A DNA stretch of 64,000 nucleotides from Microbacterium sp. 1.5R (GTDB lineage: Bacteria > Actinomycetota > Actinomycetes > Actinomycetales > Microbacteriaceae), in NCBI RefSeq assembly GCF_001889265.1, contig NZ_CP018151.1, positions 1,860,001 to 1,924,000 on the forward strand. The letters are read 5' to 3'. The notes beneath the pieces are model-generated. The model did no database searches and had not been told where the DNA came from. It was given only the letters and a program-made list of their open reading frames with translations. Below, in pieces: positions 10,912 to 19,761 of this stretch (positions within the stretch are counted from its first letter, which is position 1; each line of letters opens with the position of its first letter). A program made the position numbers and the translations under genes.

Positions 10912-11763
10912 ATGAAGGTCCTCTCCATCCAGTCCGCCGTCGCGTACGGGCATGTCGGGAACTCCGCCGCGGTCTTCCCGTTGCAGCGCATCGGCGTCGA
11001 GGTTCTGCCGGTCTACACCGTGAACTTCTCCAATCACACCGGCTACGGCGCCTGGCGCGGTCCGCTCATCTCTCCGGACGACGTGCGCGAGGTCATCACG
11101 GGCATCGAGGAGCGCGGCGTGTTCGGCGAGATCGACGCGGTGCTGAGCGGTTACCAGGGCGGCGAGGGCATCGGCGATGTGATCATCGACGCCGTGGCGC
11201 GCGTCAAGGCCGCCAATCCCGCCGCCGTGTACGCCTGCGATCCGGTGATGGGCAACGCGAAGTCAGGATGCTTCGTCGCCCCGGCCATCCCGATCCTGCT
11301 GCGCGAGAAGGTCGTGCCGGCTGCCGACATCATCACCCCGAACCAGTTCGAGCTCGGGTTCCTGACCGGCACAGAGCCCGACACGCTCGAGTCCACCCTG
11401 GCCTCGGTCGACCTGGCCATGGCGATGGGACCGAGCACGGTGCTTGTCACCAGCGTCGAGCGACCGGACCGAGAGGACGAGACGATCGAGATGCTCGTGG
11501 CCGACGCCGCAGGAGCCTGGATCGTGCAGACGCCTCGGCTTCCGATGAAGGCGAACGGCTCGGGCGATGTCACCGCGGCGCTCTTCACGGCCCACTATGT
11601 CGGATCCGGTGACGCGAAGACGGCGCTCGAGCGCACCGCGTCCAGCGTGTTCGACCTGCTCGCCGCGACCCTCGAGTCGGGTGCGCGCGAGCTGCAGCTC
11701 GTCGAAGCGCAGGAGTTCTATGCGAACCCTCGGATGCAGTTCACGGCGCGCCAGGTGCGCTGA
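10912..11763 (+). CDS. pdxY: Pyridoxal kinase PdxY
   Basis: A 283-residue ribokinase-superfamily enzyme opening MKVLSIQSAVAYGHVGNSAA, the pyridoxal kinase hallmark, with TVNFSNHTGYG for substrate binding, DPVMGN and the catalytic ANGSGDVTAALF motif. It phosphorylates pyridoxal salvaged from the medium and so complements PdxST. The start is set by an AAAGGA site; the frame is open upstream. Between pdxR and pdxY lies a small GCGGGA/TCCCGC hairpin (10874-10889), perhaps a partial attenuator, but the two genes are probably cotranscribed. Confidence 0.93.
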   Translation: MKVLSIQSAVAYGHVGNSAAVFPLQRIGVEVLPVYTVNFSNHTGYGAWRGPLISPDDVREVITGIEERGVFGEIDAVLSGYQGGEGIGDVIIDAVARVKAANPAAVYACDPVMGNAKSGCFVAPAIPILLREKVVPAADIITPNQFELGFLTGTEPDTLESTLASVDLAMAMGPSTVLVTSVERPDREDETIEMLVADAAGAWIVQTPRLPMKANGSGDVTAALFTAHYVGSGDAKTALERTASSVFDLLAATLESGARELQLVEAQEFYANPRMQFTARQVR

Positions 11764-11784
11764 CCCGCGATTCCGAGGCGTGGC

Positions 11785-12333
11785 CTACGCCGTCGTCGGC
11801 CAGGCGTTCGCCACGGCTTCGCGCACCTCGCCGAGCAGCTGGGGCAGGGCCTTGGTCTTGGCGATGATCGGGAAGAAGTTGGCGTCCGACGTCCACCGCG
11901 GCACGATGTGCTGGTGCAGGTGGCCGTCGACTCCGGCACCGGCGACGGCACCCTGATTCATCCCGATGTTGAAGCCGTCGCAGCGCGAGACCTCCCGGAG
12001 CACGCGCATGCCGATCTGGGTCAGTGCCCCGATCTCGGCGACCTCCTCGGGTGTTGCCTGGTCGTAGGTGCCGATGTGGCGGTACGGGCACACCAGCAGG
12101 TGTCCGGAGTTGTATGGGAAAAGGTTGAGCAGCACATAGGCCGTCTCCCCCCGGGCGACGATCAGCCGCTCGGCATCCGGGAACTTCGGAGCCTCGCAGA
12201 ACGGGCACTCCTCGCGCAGTGGCTCAGGACCAGCCTGGATGTAGGCCATCCGGTGCGGCGTCCAGAGCCGCTGGAACTCGTCGGGGACGCCCGCGAACTC
12301 GCCGGCGTCCTCCCACGACTCCGAGGACGTCAC
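11785..12333 (-). CDS. HIT family nucleotide hydrolase/phosphorylase
   Basis: A 182-residue histidine-triad protein with the catalytic HLHQH at 138-142 and an N-terminal CPFC (43-46) that, with later residues, may bind zinc, as in diadenosine tetraphosphate (Ap4A) phosphorylase-like HIT proteins of actinobacteria. The GTG start overlaps the thrS stop by 4 nt (GTGA). The thrS-HIT pairing suggests clean-up of Ap4A, a side product of aminoacyl-tRNA synthetases; this is an inference. Confidence 0.9.
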   Translation of the reverse strand: MTSSESWEDAGEFAGVPDEFQRLWTPHRMAYIQAGPEPLREECPFCEAPKFPDAERLIVARGETAYVLLNLFPYNSGHLLVCPYRHIGTYDQATPEEVAEIGALTQIGMRVLREVSRCDGFNIGMNQGAVAGAGVDGHLHQHIVPRWTSDANFFPIIAKTKALPQLLGEVREAVANAWPTTA

Positions 12334-14318
12334 GCCAGGTCCCCTGCTGTCTGCACGAGAGTGTGTGCATCGATCGCTGCGCGGATGCGCGCTACTGCAT
12401 CGGTGATCGGCACGCCGTTCTCCTGCGTGCCGTCGCGGTAGCGGAATGAGACGGTGCCCGCGTCGCGATCCTTCTCGCCCGCGATCAGCAGCAGCGGGAC
12501 CTTGCCGGTCGTGTGCGTGCGGATCTTCTTCTGCATCCGGTCGTCGGAGGCGTCGAGCTCGGCGCGCACGCCCTGCGTGCGCAGCGTCTGGACGATCTCG
12601 CCCAGGTAGTCGGCGAACTCGTCGGCGACGGGGATTCCCACGACCTGCACGGGCGACAGCCACACCGGGAAGTCGCCGGCGTAGTGCTCGAGGAGGATCG
12701 CGAAGAACCGCTCGATCGAGCCGAACAGCGCACGGTGGATCATGATCGGACGCTTCTTCTGGCCGTCCTTGTCCATGTACTCGAGCTCGAAGCGCTCGGG
12801 CAGGTTCGGGTCGACCTGCACGGTCGACAGCTGCCAGGTGCGGCCGATCGCATCACGCGTCTTGAGGTCGATCTTCGGTCCGTAGAACGCGGCCTCGCCG
12901 GGGACTTCGGTGAGCTTCAGGCCGGATGCCACGGCGACCCGGCGGAGAGCATCGGTCGACGATTCCCAGAACTCGTCCGAGCCGATCCACTTGGACTTCT
13001 CGTCATCCTTCATCGACAGCTCGAGCTCGAAGTCGGTGAGACCGAAGTCGCGCAGCATCGACAGGATGAACTCCAGGACCTTCGCGACCTCGCCCTCGAG
13101 CTGATCGGGGGTGACGAACAGGTGCGAGTCATCCTGAGTGAAGCCGCGCACTCGGGTGAGGCCGTGCAGCGCACCGGAGAGCTCGTTGCGATAGACGGTG
13201 CCGTTCTCGGCGAACCGCAGGGGCAGATCACGGTAGCTGCGCGCGCGCTCCTTGTAGATCAGGATGTGCATCGGGCAGTTCATGGGCTTCAGGTAGTAGT
13301 CCTGGCCCTGCTTCGTGATGTTGCCCTCGTCGTCGCGCTCCTCGTCCATGACGATCGGCGGGTACATACCCTCCTTGTACGTCACGAGGTGGTTCGAGGT
13401 GAGGAAGAGGTCTTCCTTCGAGATGTGCGGGGTGTACACGTAGGTGTAGCCGCCCTCGATGTGGCGCCTGCGAGCGTGCTGCTCCATCTCGCCGCGGACG
13501 ATGCCGCCACGGGGGTGCCAGACCGACAGACCCGAACCGATCTCCTCGGGGAACGAGAAGAGGTCGAGCTCCTTGCCGAGACGGCGGTGGTCGCGCTTGG
13601 CGGCCTCCTCGAGCCGGTGCTGGTACTCACGCAGCTCGTCCTTCGACGGCCAGGCGGTGCCGTAGATCCGCTGCAGCTGCGGGTTCTTCTCGCTGCCCCG
13701 CCAGTATGCGGCGGCGATGCGGGTCAGATCCCAGCCGTTGCCGATCATGCGGGTGTTGGGCAGGTGCGGCCCGCGGCAGAGGTCCTTCCAGACGACCTCG
13801 CCGTCGCGGGTCGTGTTGTCGTAGATCGTCAGCTCGCCCTCGCCGACCTCGACGGAGGCGCCCTCGGCGGCTTCCTTGCCGCCCTTGAGACCGATGAGCT
13901 CGAGCTTGAACGGCTCGTCGGCCAGCTCTGCCCGCGCCTCGTCGTCCGTGACGACACGACGCACGAAGCGCTGCCCCTCACGGACGATGCGCTGCATCTC
14001 CTTCGTGATGGCCTTGATGTCCTCGGGCGTGAACGGGGTGTCGACGCCGAAGTCGTAGTAGAAGCCGTCGGTGATGGGCGGCCCGATGCCCAGGTTCGCC
14101 TGCGGGTTGATCCGCTGCACCGCCTGCGCGAGCACGTGCGCGGCCGAGTGACGCAGGATGTTCAGCCCGTCGGGACTGTCGATCGTGACCGGCTCGACCT
14201 CGTCGGCATCCGTCACTGTCGCGGCGAGGTCCTTGAGGGTCCCGTTGACGCGCATGGCGACGACTGAACGGTCAGAGAACAGGGCGAAGCCGTCTTTCGG
14301 CTGAGCATTTTCAGGCAC
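12330..14318 (-). CDS. thrS: Threonyl-tRNA synthetase
   Basis: About 662 residues, full length. N-terminal TGS domain, editing domain with [11 protein letters not shown], then the class II core with [10 protein letters not shown] (zinc-binding Cys), [11 protein letters not shown] and [21 protein letters not shown], and an anticodon-binding C-terminus. It charges tRNA-Thr. Two starts are possible: ATG at 14330 without a good ribosome-binding site, and GTG at 14318 with GGAG six bases upstream; the second is preferred here. The HIT gene follows with a 4-nt overlap. Confidence 0.96.
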   Translation of the reverse strand: MPENAQPKDGFALFSDRSVVAMRVNGTLKDLAATVTDADEVEPVTIDSPDGLNILRHSAAHVLAQAVQRINPQANLGIGPPITDGFYYDFGVDTPFTPEDIKAITKEMQRIVREGQRFVRRVVTDDEARAELADEPFKLELIGLKGGKEAAEGASVEVGEGELTIYDNTTRDGEVVWKDLCRGPHLPNTRMIGNGWDLTRIAAAYWRGSEKNPQLQRIYGTAWPSKDELREYQHRLEEAAKRDHRRLGKELDLFSFPEEIGSGLSVWHPRGGIVRGEMEQHARRRHIEGGYTYVYTPHISKEDLFLTSNHLVTYKEGMYPPIVMDEERDDEGNITKQGQDYYLKPMNCPMHILIYKERARSYRDLPLRFAENGTVYRNELSGALHGLTRVRGFTQDDSHLFVTPDQLEGEVAKVLEFILSMLRDFGLTDFELELSMKDDEKSKWIGSDEFWESSTDALRRVAVASGLKLTEVPGEAAFYGPKIDLKTRDAIGRTWQLSTVQVDPNLPERFELEYMDKDGQKKRPIMIHRALFGSIERFFAILLEHYAGDFPVWLSPVQVVGIPVADEFADYLGEIVQTLRTQGVRAELDASDDRMQKKIRTHTTGKVPLLLIAGEKDRDAGTVSFRYRDGTQENGVPITDAVARIRAAIDAHTLVQTAGDLA

Positions 14319-14376
14319 TGCACACTCCATCTGGGTCTGGATCTAGGCTACTCGCATGCCCGGGGGCCGCTGACCG

Positions 14377-14736
14377 CTACGACGCCACCTCAGACTCGGT
14401 GTTCGCCGCCGTGGGAGCGAGGATGATGATCGCCGCGCCGACGAGCGCGATCGCCGAGCCGACCCAGTCCCAGACGGTCGGCTTGAAGCCGTCGACGATG
14501 ATGCCCCACGCGAGCGATCCGGCGATGAACACCCCGCCGTACGAGGCGAGCACACGTCCGAAGTTCGCGTCAGGCTGGAGCGCCGCGATGAACCCGTACG
14601 CACCGAGAGCCATCACGCCGAGCACAGCGAAGACCCAGCCACGGTTCTCCTTCACGGCCTGCCAGATCAGCCACGCGCCGCCGATCTCGGCGACGGCGGC
14701 GAGCACGAAGAGGATGCTGATGCGCAGGACGGTCAT
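14377..14736 (-). CDS. YnfA family small membrane protein (UPF0060)
   Basis: 119 residues with four predicted membrane helices and the YnfA landmarks [22 protein letters not shown] and [16 protein letters not shown]. YnfA proteins belong to the small drug/metabolite transporter superfamily; some are reported to act as SMR-like exporters. The gene lies alone between thrS and the divergent DoxX-like gene. Confidence 0.9.
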   Translation of the reverse strand: MTVLRISILFVLAAVAEIGGAWLIWQAVKENRGWVFAVLGVMALGAYGFIAALQPDANFGRVLASYGGVFIAGSLAWGIIVDGFKPTVWDWVGSAIALVGAAIIILAPTAANTESEVAS

Positions 14737-14837
14737 GCACTCAGTGTGGCAAAGGCCGCCACTTGGGCGGGCAGACCTGCCGCGACGCGCCCGGGCGACA
14801 CCCGTGAGCTCCGATTCCGCCGGGGTAGCGTGAGCGG

Positions 14838-15257
14838 ATGATCAGACCACTGGCGCGCTGGATCCTCGCACTCGCCCTGGGTGCGATCGGCATCGTCCAC
14901 TTCACGAGCACCCGCGGTTTCCGCGTCGTCGTTCCTGACTGGGCGACTCGGGCCACTCGTCTCGACAAGGAGGCGATCATCATCGCGTCGGGCGCCGCGG
15001 AGGTCGCCCTCGCCGCCGGGCTGCTCCTGCTGCCGAACGAGAGACGGCGTGTCGGAATCGCCACCGCCGCGTTCTTCGTCGCCGTGTTCCCGGGAAACGT
15101 GCACCAGTGGCGCACTCACCGGTCCACCCCGGGGCTCGACACCGAGGCGCGGCGTCTGGGACGACTCTTCCTCCAGCCTCTTCTCGTCGTCTGGGCGCTG
15201 TGGGCGACGACTGAGCCGGCTAGACCGCGGATGCGCGCGGTGCCTCGTATCCGCTGA
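14838..15257 (+). CDS. DoxX-like four-helix membrane protein
   Basis: 139 residues with four hydrophobic segments (about 5-25, 45-65, 70-90, 110-125) and conserved-looking [15 protein letters not shown] and [15 protein letters not shown]. The pattern matches DoxX-family/DoxX-like membrane proteins, whose biochemical role is mostly unknown. Divergent from the YnfA gene by about 100 bp and upstream of the photolyase gene by 56 bp, with which it may be cotranscribed. Confidence 0.75.
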   Translation: MIRPLARWILALALGAIGIVHFTSTRGFRVVVPDWATRATRLDKEAIIIASGAAEVALAAGLLLLPNERRRVGIATAAFFVAVFPGNVHQWRTHRSTPGLDTEARRLGRLFLQPLLVVWALWATTEPARPRMRAVPRIR

Positions 15258-15313
15258 GCAGCCGGCAGCGCAAGCCCGCCCACTCGTTCCGTCCACCCCG
15301 TCAGAATGGAGCC

Positions 15314-16660
15314 ATGGCCTCTCCCTCGCTCGTCTGGCTCCGCGACGACCTTCGACTCGCCGACAATCCGGCGCTCAGGGCGGCGATCGATCGCGGTGAA
15401 CCACTGGTCGTGCTGTTCGTCCTCGACGAGGAGTCCCCCGGCATCCGACCGCTCGGCGGAGCCGCACGCTGGTGGCTCCACCACTCCCTCGCGTCTTTGG
15501 CCGACGCGCTGCGGGAACTCGGCGCCACTCTGACGCTGCGTCGAGGTCCTGCCGAACGCGTCGTCCGTGAGACCGTCGCAGACTCCGGCGCGACTGCCGT
15601 CTTCTGGAACCGGCGATACGGGGGCGCCGAACGCGAGGTCGACACCGCGCTCAAGGCGGCGCTGCGTGCGGACGGCCACGAGGTCACGTCGTTCCAGGCG
15701 TCGCTGCTGCACGAACCGTGGACGGTGAAGACCGGCGGCGGCACCCACTTCTCGGTGTTCACGCCGTTCTGGCGGGCATGCCTCTCCCTCCCCGCGCCGC
15801 GAGCGCCCCTCCCTGCGCCCCGGAGTCTCGCTGGCGTGCCCCGACCCCCGGCGTCCGACGATCTCGTCGACTGGAATCTGCTGCCGACCCGCCCCGACTG
15901 GGCGGGCGGACTCCGCGACGCCTGGGAGCCCGGTGAGCCGGCGGCCAGAGCTCGGCTGCGTACGTTCCTGCATGACGACATCGGCTCGTACGATCGCGCG
16001 CGGGACGAGCCGTCGGCGGGCGCGACGTCACTGCTGTCACCGCGTCTGCGCTGGGGCGAGCTGAGCCCGTTCACCGTGTGGCACTCGGCGGTGGAGGTCG
16101 ATGGCGCGGCCGGGTTCCTCTCGGAGTTGGGCTGGCGCGAATTCGCCTGGCACACGACGTTCCACGCACCGGACATCGCCACGAAGAACCTCCGCCGTCA
16201 GTACGACGCCTTCCCCTGGCCGCGGCTCAAGCCGTCGGAACTCGAGGCGTGGCAGCGCGGCGATACCGGGATCCCGCTCGTCGATGCGGGGATGCGCGAA
16301 CTGTGGCACACGGGTTTCATGCACAACCGGGTGCGCATGGTGACGGCCTCGTTCCTCGTGAAGAACCTGCTCATCGACTGGCGGCGCGGCGAGGAGTGGT
16401 TCTGGGACACCCTCGTCGACGCCGACGGCGCGAGCAACCCGTTCAACTGGCAGTGGGTGGCAGGATCCGGCGCCGACGCCGCCCCGTACTTCCGCGTCTT
16501 CAATCCCGAGCTGCAGGCGAAGAAGTTCGACCCGCACGGCCTGTACATCTCGGAGTGGGCGTCGGATGCCCCGACAGAGCCGATCGTCGATCTCGCAGCC
16601 ACCCGCAAAGCGGCGCTCGCAGCGTACGAGGTCGTCAAGCGGTCGTCAGCCACGACCTAG
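15314..16660 (+). CDS. phr: Deoxyribodipyrimidine photolyase
   Basis: A 448-residue cryptochrome/photolyase-family protein. The N-terminal antenna (photolyase) domain begins SLVWLRDDLRLADNPAL; the C-terminal FAD domain has GIPLVDAGMRELWHTGFMHNRVRM, FLVKNLLIDWRRGEEWFWDTLVDAD and NPFNWQWVAGSGADAAPYFRVFNP. These match class I cyclobutane-pyrimidine-dimer photolyases, which reverse UV lesions with light. A GAGCC sequence near the ATG is the only ribosome-binding hint. Confidence 0.93.
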   Translation: MASPSLVWLRDDLRLADNPALRAAIDRGEPLVVLFVLDEESPGIRPLGGAARWWLHHSLASLADALRELGATLTLRRGPAERVVRETVADSGATAVFWNRRYGGAEREVDTALKAALRADGHEVTSFQASLLHEPWTVKTGGGTHFSVFTPFWRACLSLPAPRAPLPAPRSLAGVPRPPASDDLVDWNLLPTRPDWAGGLRDAWEPGEPAARARLRTFLHDDIGSYDRARDEPSAGATSLLSPRLRWGELSPFTVWHSAVEVDGAAGFLSELGWREFAWHTTFHAPDIATKNLRRQYDAFPWPRLKPSELEAWQRGDTGIPLVDAGMRELWHTGFMHNRVRMVTASFLVKNLLIDWRRGEEWFWDTLVDADGASNPFNWQWVAGSGADAAPYFRVFNPELQAKKFDPHGLYISEWASDAPTEPIVDLAATRKAALAAYEVVKRSSATT

Positions 16661-16764
16661 AAACCTGCGACGACCCTGGCCTCTTGATGCTGATTCCGCG
16701 GGAAGAGCGCTGATCACGGGGCGCCGAGGAGCGCGGCTGCGCTATATGCCAGTACCTCGGTTTT

Positions 16765-16793
16765 CCGCTCAAATATGAGCCTATTCTGAGCGG
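16765..16793. promoter_or_regulatory. Cluster of TGAGC half-sites (candidate operator)
   Basis: Three copies of a half-site in 29 bp: CCGCTCA at 16765-16771 (reverse), TGAGC at 16776-16780 and TGAGCGG at 16787-16793. The outer pair is a 7-bp perfect inverted repeat with a 15-nt spacer; the first two form GCTCA-AATA-TGAGC. A -10-like TATTCT (16782-16787) overlaps. It lies about 115 bp before the secreted phosphoesterase. An operator is the likelier reading; a weak terminator for phr is the alternative. Confidence 0.4.
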
Positions 16794-16907
16794 CGGTGGA
16801 GGGTGTGCACGGGCGCATCCGGCCATCGACAATCGACAGGCCAGGCTCACCGCCCCACGCGCACTCGTGCGCTGTCTCGCGGCGGGATCGAACGGAGAGA
16901 ACACATC

Positions 16908-18380
16908 ATGACATCACAACGCTCGGCGCGGTCGCGCCGAATCATCGGCGCGACAGTCGCGGCTGCGCTGCTCGCAGCCTTCGGAGTCGCCACCGGCACC
17001 ACGGCAGCATCTGCCGCCAACACCGACTGCTTCGCCACGGATCTTCACGTCACTCAGTGGTCGCACGCGAATATGAACACCCTGCTGACCACGACCGCGC
17101 AGGAAGCCGCGGCCGCAGCCGCAGCCGGTTACACGGAGACGGGTTACGTGTTCGGTGCCTCGTCGACTCAGCTGGCTGGCCTCGTTCCTGCGATCCATCT
17201 CTACAAGCCGTCGACCGGCGAACACACCTATGTGAACTGGCAGAACGAGGCGACCAGCGCTGTCGCGAACTACGGATACCAGAATCTGGGGGTCGCTTTC
17301 TACGTGAGCCCTGTGAAGCTTTCGACGTGCACCGATGCTGCGGAGATCGCGATCTACGGCAAAGGCGGCATCCACCAGATGGCGGCGACGCCTGAGCAAC
17401 GTGCCGCCGCCGTCGCTGCAGGCTGGACATACGGGTACAGCTTCCATGCGCCCGGCCTCGCGCGCGTCCTGAACCCGACAGACGCCGACGGAGTCTTCTC
17501 CATCGCGATCATGCCCGACACTCAGAACGAGGTACTCAACGCGAATGACACGAGATTCGCGGAGCGGTCCAACTGGCTCGTCTCCAACCGGGACGAACTG
17601 GATCTTCGCTATGTCGGCCACAGCGGCGACGTGGTGAACTGGGTCGAACCCGGCTACGCCCAGTACCAGAGAGCCGAAGACGCGCTCGACCCGCTGGAAC
17701 AGGCCGGCCTCATGTACGGCCTCGCTATTGGCAACCACGACACGATGGCCACTGGGGTCGGCGGTAGCGTCCGCAACGCCGCGACCGTCGTCGCGGACCA
17801 GCGGAACACCACCGTATTCAACCAGTTCTTCACAGCGGCGCAGATGACTGGTGTGCAGGGGCAGTACGAGGCAGGCAAGGTCGACAACCAGTTCCAGACA
17901 TTCGAAGCCGCCGGCAAGAAGTGGATGGTCGTGACGCTCGAACTGTGGCCGCGTCTCGGTGCCGTCGCCTGGGCCAAGCAGGTCATCACCGACCACGCCG
18001 ACCACAACGTGATCGTGCAGACGCACAACTACCTCAACGGCTCTCTTCAGATCGACGGCGCCGGGCAATCGAAAGAGGTTTGGCAGTACGGGAACGTGTC
18101 GCCGCAGTACCTCTACGACAACGTGTTCTCGAAACACTCGAACATCAAGGTCGTCGCATCGGGACACACGGGCTACGCCGGAACCACATCGGTGACGACC
18201 CCGTCCGGGAACAAGATCGTCACCTTCCTCGAGACGTATCACTCAGCCGACAAGAACCCGGTCCGTCTGGTCGAGTTCGACGTCAACGCCGGCACCGTCT
18301 CGACCAATGTGTACTCGCCCCGCGGCAACGTCGATATGGGCGACACCAAGACGGTGAGCGGCATCTCCTTCGTCGGTTGA
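16908..18380 (+). CDS. Secreted calcineurin-like metallophosphoesterase with N-terminal DUF5648-like repeats
   Basis: A 490-residue exported protein. Residues 1-36 are a Sec signal peptide ending ASA. Residues about 40-185 hold repeated blocks such as IHLYKPSTGEHTYVNWQNEATSAVANYGYQNLGVAFY, like the DUF5648 family (short R/H-LY...G-H repeats). The C-terminal part is a metallophosphoesterase: MPDTQ, GHSGDVVNW, IGNHDTM, VQTHNYL and SGHTGYAG give the usual metal ligands in order. It is probably an extracellular phosphatase or nucleotidase; the repeats may bind cell wall or carbohydrate. A GGAGAG site precedes the ATG. Confidence 0.85.
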   Translation: MTSQRSARSRRIIGATVAAALLAAFGVATGTTAASAANTDCFATDLHVTQWSHANMNTLLTTTAQEAAAAAAAGYTETGYVFGASSTQLAGLVPAIHLYKPSTGEHTYVNWQNEATSAVANYGYQNLGVAFYVSPVKLSTCTDAAEIAIYGKGGIHQMAATPEQRAAAVAAGWTYGYSFHAPGLARVLNPTDADGVFSIAIMPDTQNEVLNANDTRFAERSNWLVSNRDELDLRYVGHSGDVVNWVEPGYAQYQRAEDALDPLEQAGLMYGLAIGNHDTMATGVGGSVRNAATVVADQRNTTVFNQFFTAAQMTGVQGQYEAGKVDNQFQTFEAAGKKWMVVTLELWPRLGAVAWAKQVITDHADHNVIVQTHNYLNGSLQIDGAGQSKEVWQYGNVSPQYLYDNVFSKHSNIKVVASGHTGYAGTTSVTTPSGNKIVTFLETYHSADKNPVRLVEFDVNAGTVSTNVYSPRGNVDMGDTKTVSGISFVG

Positions 18381-18415
18381 GCCGCACGAACGCCCTCCAC
18401 TCGTCGCGGGTCAGA

Positions 18416-18454
18416 CCCGAGTCGCGCTCCGCCCGCAGAGGAGCGCGATTCGGG
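18416..18454 (+). terminator. Hairpin downstream of the phosphoesterase gene
   Basis: Fifteen base pairs: CCCGAGTCGCGCTCC (18416-18430) pairs with GGAGCGCGATTCGGG (18440-18454), one pair being G-U, around a 9-nt loop. There is no T tract, as is common in high-GC actinobacteria. Confidence 0.55.
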
Positions 18455-18493
18455 TGTCGAGTCCGACGGCGCGCTGCCCGGTGAGCACACAAC

Positions 18494-18519
18494 AAAACCT
18501 CCGGAGAATCGGGGGTTTT
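18494..18519 (-). terminator. Terminator copy adjoining the left att-like repeat
   Basis: AAAACCTCCG (18494-18503) pairs with CGGGGGTTTT (18510-18519) around a 6-nt loop, with one T-G pair. It resembles the tRNA-Val(GAC) terminator at 19285-19310, and its right arm is part of the 28-bp direct repeat. It looks like the original tRNA terminator displaced by an insertion. Confidence 0.6.
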
Positions 18520-18537
18520 GTCTGTGCGCGATACTGG
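18510..18537. repeat. 28-bp direct repeat, copy 1 (att-like)
   Basis: Perfectly identical to 19301-19328. The right part (TGTGCGCGATACTGG) equals the 3' end and T arm of tRNA-Val(GAC); the left part is one arm of its terminator. A tRNA 3'-end duplicate is the classic product of site-specific integration. Confidence 0.85.
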
Positions 18538-18545
18538 TCGCTCGC

Positions 18546-18802
18546 ATGAGCGAGACGCCAAAGGGCGAGCGCGCGGACAAGATGGCGGACGGCGCGACGG
18601 TCGACGCCCCGACGTGCGGCGACTGCCGGGCCATCGGCAACCTCACTGGCCGGATCATCGCCGCCCACCCCGAGCTGCGGCGCACCCTCGGATCGGTCGC
18701 GCACTGGCATCTCAGCACCGCGCTCTACGCCCTCGACGCACTCGACCGCCCCTCCCCGAGCCGGACATCACCCCGGCCCGGCTCGGCGCTCTCGTGCATT
18801 GA
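18546..18802 (+). pseudogene. Small CxxC protein gene with a probable 1-nt frameshift
   Basis: The first frame encodes a plausible protein start to about residue 67, with CGDCRAIGNLTGRIIAAHPELRR and HWHLSTALYALDALDRP. The sensible continuation PEPDITPARLGALVH and a stop at 18800-18802 lie in another frame. A single missing C in the CCCC run near 18750 would restore one reading frame. The function is unknown. It could be a true pseudogene or a sequencing error in a homopolymer. Without the repair the first frame runs on as low-complexity translation to 19175. Confidence 0.45.
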
Positions 18803-18826
18803 CTCGCCGATCCTGGAGTCGCGATC

Positions 18827-19246
18827 ATGTACTCTCGCCGGTTCTCCCCGGTGTGGGCATTGGGCGCCACGTCGAAACACTCCGCCCGTAGACGCAGAAG
18901 CGCGGTTGATCCCGCCAGGATCGCCGACTGCCGACGCGGTGCCGCCGACGCGATCGCCGACGCTCGCCCTCCGCGCCCCCTCCCGCACCCGACCGGCGCC
19001 CGGTGCGATTGGTGCGGCACGGCGACGGCGATGGGGCGCCGCACATCCGAAGCGTGGTTCGGCAAGCTCTGCGCGACCTGCGCGGCAGTCAAGGCCAGAG
19101 GCGACCTGTCGCATCAGGCCGTGGCCGGTCACGAAGATGTTGCGGTCGAACTCGCGCAACCGGCTCACTCGGTAAGTTGCGGCCATGCGCTCACCGTCTC
19201 ACAGTTCGCGCCAACGACAGCAATACGCCGCGCGGGTTGCACGTAG
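18827..19246 (+). CDS. Hypothetical small protein with a zinc-ribbon motif
   Basis: An ORF of up to 139 codons in the island remnant. The middle looks genuine: RCDWCGTATAMGRRTSEAWF followed by GKLCATCAAVKARGD gives a C-x2-C...C-x2-C zinc ribbon. The N-terminal 50 residues are Arg/Ala rich and may not be translated, so the real start may be downstream. No known family is recognised. A similar CDWCG motif occurs in the GIY-YIG protein at 20412. It may be an element-borne DNA-binding protein; this is speculative. Confidence 0.35.
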   Translation: MYSRRFSPVWALGATSKHSARRRRSAVDPARIADCRRGAADAIADARPPRPLPHPTGARCDWCGTATAMGRRTSEAWFGKLCATCAAVKARGDLSHQAVAGHEDVAVELAQPAHSVSCGHALTVSQFAPTTAIRRAGCT

Positions 19247-19284
19247 GTCCCACGCGAAGAGACGAGCGGCCTTCCGGACATGCA

Positions 19285-19310
19285 AAAACCCCGGCGGAAC
19301 CGGGGGTTTT
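19285..19310 (-). terminator. tRNA-Val(GAC) terminator
   Basis: AAAACCCC (19285-19292) pairs with GGGGTTTT (19303-19310); on the minus strand it ends in a T run right after the tRNA gene. Confidence 0.7.
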
Positions 19311-19328
19311 GTCTGTGCGCGATACTGG
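19301..19328. repeat. 28-bp direct repeat, copy 2 (inside tRNA-Val 3' end)
   Basis: Second copy of the repeat at 18510-18537. It covers the terminator arm and the last 13 bases of tRNA-Val(GAC) (19316-19328), so integration here would keep the tRNA intact. Confidence 0.85.
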
Positions 19329-19387
19329 GATCGAACCAGTGACCTCTTCCGTGTCAGGGAAGCGCGCTACCGCTGCGCCAATCGCGC
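19316..19387 (-). tRNA. tRNA-Val(GAC)
   Basis: The cloverleaf reads acceptor GCGCGAT/ATCGCGC, D stem GCGC, anticodon stem CTTCC/GGAAG around CTGACAC (anticodon GAC), and T arm ACTGG-TTCGATC-CCAGT. CCA is not encoded. Its 3' end carries the att-like repeat. Confidence 0.95.
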
Positions 19388-19412
19388 CCGTTGGGGCTAT
19401 TCAGTTACTGAG

Positions 19413-19483
19413 AGGTGGCGACGGGATTCGAACCCGTGTAAACGGCTTTGCAGGCCGGTGCCTAGCCGCTCGGCCACGCCACC
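19413..19483 (-). tRNA. tRNA-Cys(GCA)
   Basis: Acceptor GGTGGCG/CGCCACC, anticodon loop CTGCAAA (GCA) and T loop GGGTTCGAATCCC are all present. 71 nt, CCA not encoded. Confidence 0.95.
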
Positions 19484-19536
19484 GTGTGGATTGACCCCAC
19501 GTGCCGAAGGCCTTCCGAAGAAGGTCCCTGCACTTG

Positions 19537-19609
19537 AGCGGATGACGAGACTCGAACTCGCGACCCCAACCTTGGCAAGGTTGTGCGCTACCAACTGCGC
19601 TACATCCGC
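19537..19609 (-). tRNA. tRNA-Gly(GCC)
   Basis: Acceptor GCGGATG/CATCCGC, anticodon stem CAACC/GGTTG around TTGCCAA (GCC) and T arm GCGAG-TTCGAGT-CTCGT. 73 nt, CCA not encoded. Confidence 0.95.
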
Positions 19610-19761
19610 GTTGTTCCCGGTTGTTGTCCCGGGCACTTATGAAACATTAGCCGATGATCGGCGACTGTCCAAACCGAAACCGAATCTCGCGCGTGTCTCG
19701 CAGGGTGGTCAACTTGGCCTCCGACGGTCGGGTAGTATCGGTTGACGTACCCCGCAGGTAT

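Larger units (their letters stand above)
18510..19328. mobile_element. Decayed island remnant at tRNA-Val(GAC), flanked by att-like repeats
   Basis: A stretch of about 0.8 kb bounded by the 28-bp direct repeats, the right copy lying within the tRNA gene. It holds no integrase. Inside are a frameshifted small gene (18546-18802) and a small zinc-ribbon ORF (18827-19246), unlike the dense core genome around. It is read as the leftover of an integrative element or prophage satellite after loss of its integrase, or as a very small cargo unit moved by an integrase in trans. Confidence 0.6.
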
